8,500 nt of DNA from the NCBI GenBank assembly GCA_025060275.1, contig JANXCJ010000082.1:1-8500 (forward strand), in the 5' to 3' direction. The notes under the pieces are model-generated. The model made no database searches and was not told the origin of the DNA. It worked only from the letters and a program-made list of their open reading frames with translations. Shown in pieces: positions 7,687 to 8,500 of this stretch. The translations under genes were made by a program, and so were the position numbers. Origin of the DNA: Bacteroidia bacterium (GTDB lineage Bacteria; Bacteroidota; Bacteroidia; SpSt-205). Each line of letters begins with the position of its first letter. The stretch's first letter is position 1.

Positions 7687-7868
7687 CTTCGGAATAGCTC
7701 ATAATATTGAAGAATCTCTGCAAGATAGGTGCGGTCTTGAGCATATTCTGGAAGAGAGCGAGTGAGCCAGGCCAAGCAAGCCATGTCGCTTTACAGTTCG
7801 CTAATTTCTTTCTCCACACATTCTAAGCTTTATGCCTTTCCTAAACGATGAAAACGAATTACTCCCAT
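7659..7868 (-). pseudogene. possible remnant of a small minus-strand gene
   Basis: Read from an ATG at 7868, one minus-strand frame gives 69 codons that look protein-like but are broken by two TAA codons (codons 13 and 26). The segments are MGVIRFHRLGKA, SLECVEKEISEL and a 43-residue stretch that includes WLTRSLPEYAQDRTYLAEIL. It ends at TAG 7661-7659. I do not recognise the family. The 3' end overlaps the end of the CHAT pseudogene by 28 bp, comparable to the convergent tsaD/GNAT overlap. The plus strand of the same stretch is also partly open, so chance cannot be excluded. Confidence 0.3.
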
Positions 7869-8109
7869 GATAGCTGATCAGTAGAAGACCTATTAGACTC
7901 AGGAGAGAGTAATGCTGGAAATCCGAGTCTTCTGCATACGAGAGAGTTATGCTTGAAGTTTTGAAATTTCTCTATCTGAACTTGTTATACGATTCTCTAC
8001 TTTCTATCCATCAAGGTAGAGGGCGCAGGCTGACTGGTGGGCTCTTGCGCTCAAGCCCCACCCTATCAGGAAGAATACTACCCACCGCATCTGAATAAAG
8101 ATGAAGTTT
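7869..8109. other. gene-free stretch upstream of the TPR gene
   Basis: I see no convincing gene here. A 49-codon plus-strand frame (7949-8098, starting MLEVLKFLYLNLLYD) has no recognisable features. On the minus strand about 14 hydrophobic residues (SLLSLIGLLLISYH, roughly 7870-7911) resemble a membrane segment but are flanked by stops, perhaps more debris. The only structured element is the hairpin at 8036-8062. Confidence 0.5.
8036..8062. other. imperfect inverted repeat (hairpin) upstream of the TPR gene
   Basis: GGTGGG (8036-8041) pairs with CCCACC (8057-8062), and CTTG (8044-8047) pairs with CAAG (8052-8055) around a CGCT loop. A 2x1 internal bulge separates the two stems. No T-run follows on either strand, so it is not a standard intrinsic terminator. 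It ends 47 bp before the candidate -7 element and could be an operator-like or structural site, or chance. Confidence 0.35.
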
Positions 8110-8117
8110 TACCTTTG
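8110..8117 (+). promoter_or_regulatory. candidate -7 promoter element of the TPR gene
   Basis: TACCTTTG fully matches TAnnTTTG and ends 5 nt before the ATG at 8123, almost the same spacing as at the AsmA-like gene. A leaderless transcript is predicted. No -33 TTG is evident at the usual distance. Confidence 0.5.
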
Positions 8118-8122
8118 GGACT

Positions 8123-8500
8123 ATGAGCCAATGGGTTTTTGTCCTGATTTTTTCTATCGTGTCGGCACAGCCGCTTTTAGAGAGAGCAGATAGTCTTCTG
8201 AGGCAGGGGCGGTATGCGGCGGCGCTTGAGCTGTACGACTCGCTTTTACGGACGCAGGCTATGGCAGATACGCTGCGCCTGCGGGTGTATCTCCGAGGGG
8301 CTGAGGCATGGTATGGAGTGAATAAGCCTAAAGAAGCTCTCTCATGGATAGCGCTGGCGGAGACGCTGGCGCTGCGGCTGCGAGACACCCTCCGCTATGC
8401 CGAACTTTTGGGCTGGAAAGGGGCTTATCATTTTAAGGGCCGGGCATATGCGGAGGCGGAGGCGGCCTTTCAGCGGGCTATTGGGCTAGTGGAAGGGGTA
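8123..8500 (+). CDS. secreted TPR protein, probably TPR-CHAT (3' end outside window)
   Basis: The frame is open for 126 codons to the right edge. MSQWVFVLIFSIVSA is a short signal peptide with likely cleavage before QPLL, pointing to export. Tetratricopeptide-like helix pairs follow: ERADSLLRQGRYAAALELYD (about 20-39), a pair centred on GAEAWYGVNKPKEALSWI (59-76), and GWKGAYHFKGRAYAEAEAAF (98-117), each with the small-Ala-large spacing of TPRs. It is clearly paralogous to the pseudogene at 6095: AQPLLERADSLLRQGRY matches 13 of 17 residues, and AETLALRLRDT matches 8 of 11. By analogy the missing part probably holds more TPRs and a C-terminal CHAT protease-like domain, but that is inference. 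TPRs usually mediate protein contacts. GC is about 57% (counted by hand), above the rest of the window, with many GCG, CGG and CTG codons. The ATG is chosen because the signal peptide follows directly. Confidence 0.85.
   Translation, partial: MSQWVFVLIFSIVSAQPLLERADSLLRQGRYAAALELYDSLLRTQAMADTLRLRVYLRGAEAWYGVNKPKEALSWIALAETLALRLRDTLRYAELLGWKGAYHFKGRAYAEAEAAFQRAIGLVEGV

Noticed and set aside
6031..8122. Insertion sequence or transposon as the cause of the gene loss
   Set aside because: No transposase fragment, terminal inverted repeats or target duplications were recognised. Point changes, indels and deletions suffice.
8011..8388. 125-codon open frame on the minus strand
   Set aside because: It lies antisense to the GC-rich TPR gene at 8123, which has a signal peptide, TPR pattern and a paralog. 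The minus reading is Ser/Arg-rich and has no features; it is a shadow.
6095..8500. Link to type III-E CRISPR (Craspase) or a gasdermin defence system
   Set aside because: TPR-CHAT proteins occur in such systems, but no Cas gene, CRISPR repeat or gasdermin-like gene is visible here, and the signal peptides suggest exported proteins instead.

Overview
The window looks like a chromosomal segment of a Bacteroidota bacterium, or a close relative, with about 45% GC in most genes. The lineage call rests on three things. Start codons lack clear Shine-Dalgarno sequences. TAnnTTTG-type -7 promoter elements sit in front of several genes. The gene families (a membrane-anchored ComEA-like helix-hairpin-helix protein, a large AsmA-like protein with a charged tail, and secreted TPR/CHAT proteins) are typical of that phylum. 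I cannot name a genus.

Layout. From 2 to 964 (+) is nearly complete tsaD (tRNA t6A synthesis), cut by the left edge. Converging on it, and overlapping its 3' end, is a tightly packed minus-strand operon read from 2940 to 940: a four-repeat helix-hairpin-helix membrane protein, apt (adenine salvage) and a GNAT acetyltransferase. Stop and start codons overlap at both joints. Divergent from this operon, across only 36 bp, is a 1017-residue AsmA-like protein (2977-6030, +) ending in a roughly 100-residue charged coiled coil.

The region from 6031 to 8122 has no intact gene, but it is not empty. Reading across frames shows a decayed gene at 6095-7686 (+). It has a signal peptide, TPR-like repeats and a C-terminal CHAT (caspase/separase-like) domain. 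Frame changes and stops interrupt it throughout, the catalytic His motif is mutated, and the segment that should hold the catalytic Cys is deleted in frame. The N-terminal third closely matches the gene that starts at 8123 (+) and runs off the right edge, so the two are tandem paralogs, one dead and one apparently intact. The live copy is about 57% GC and the dead one about 45-48%. A possible second remnant lies on the minus strand at 7659-7868. A hairpin (8036-8062) and a promoter element (8110-8117) lie just before the live gene.

The most interesting points are the decayed TPR-CHAT paralog beside its living copy, with both catalytic residues lost, and a recurrent promoter arrangement. At three start codons a TAnnTTTG-like element ends only 4-5 nt upstream, which predicts leaderless mRNAs. 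No tRNA, rRNA, CRISPR array or insertion sequence was recognised.
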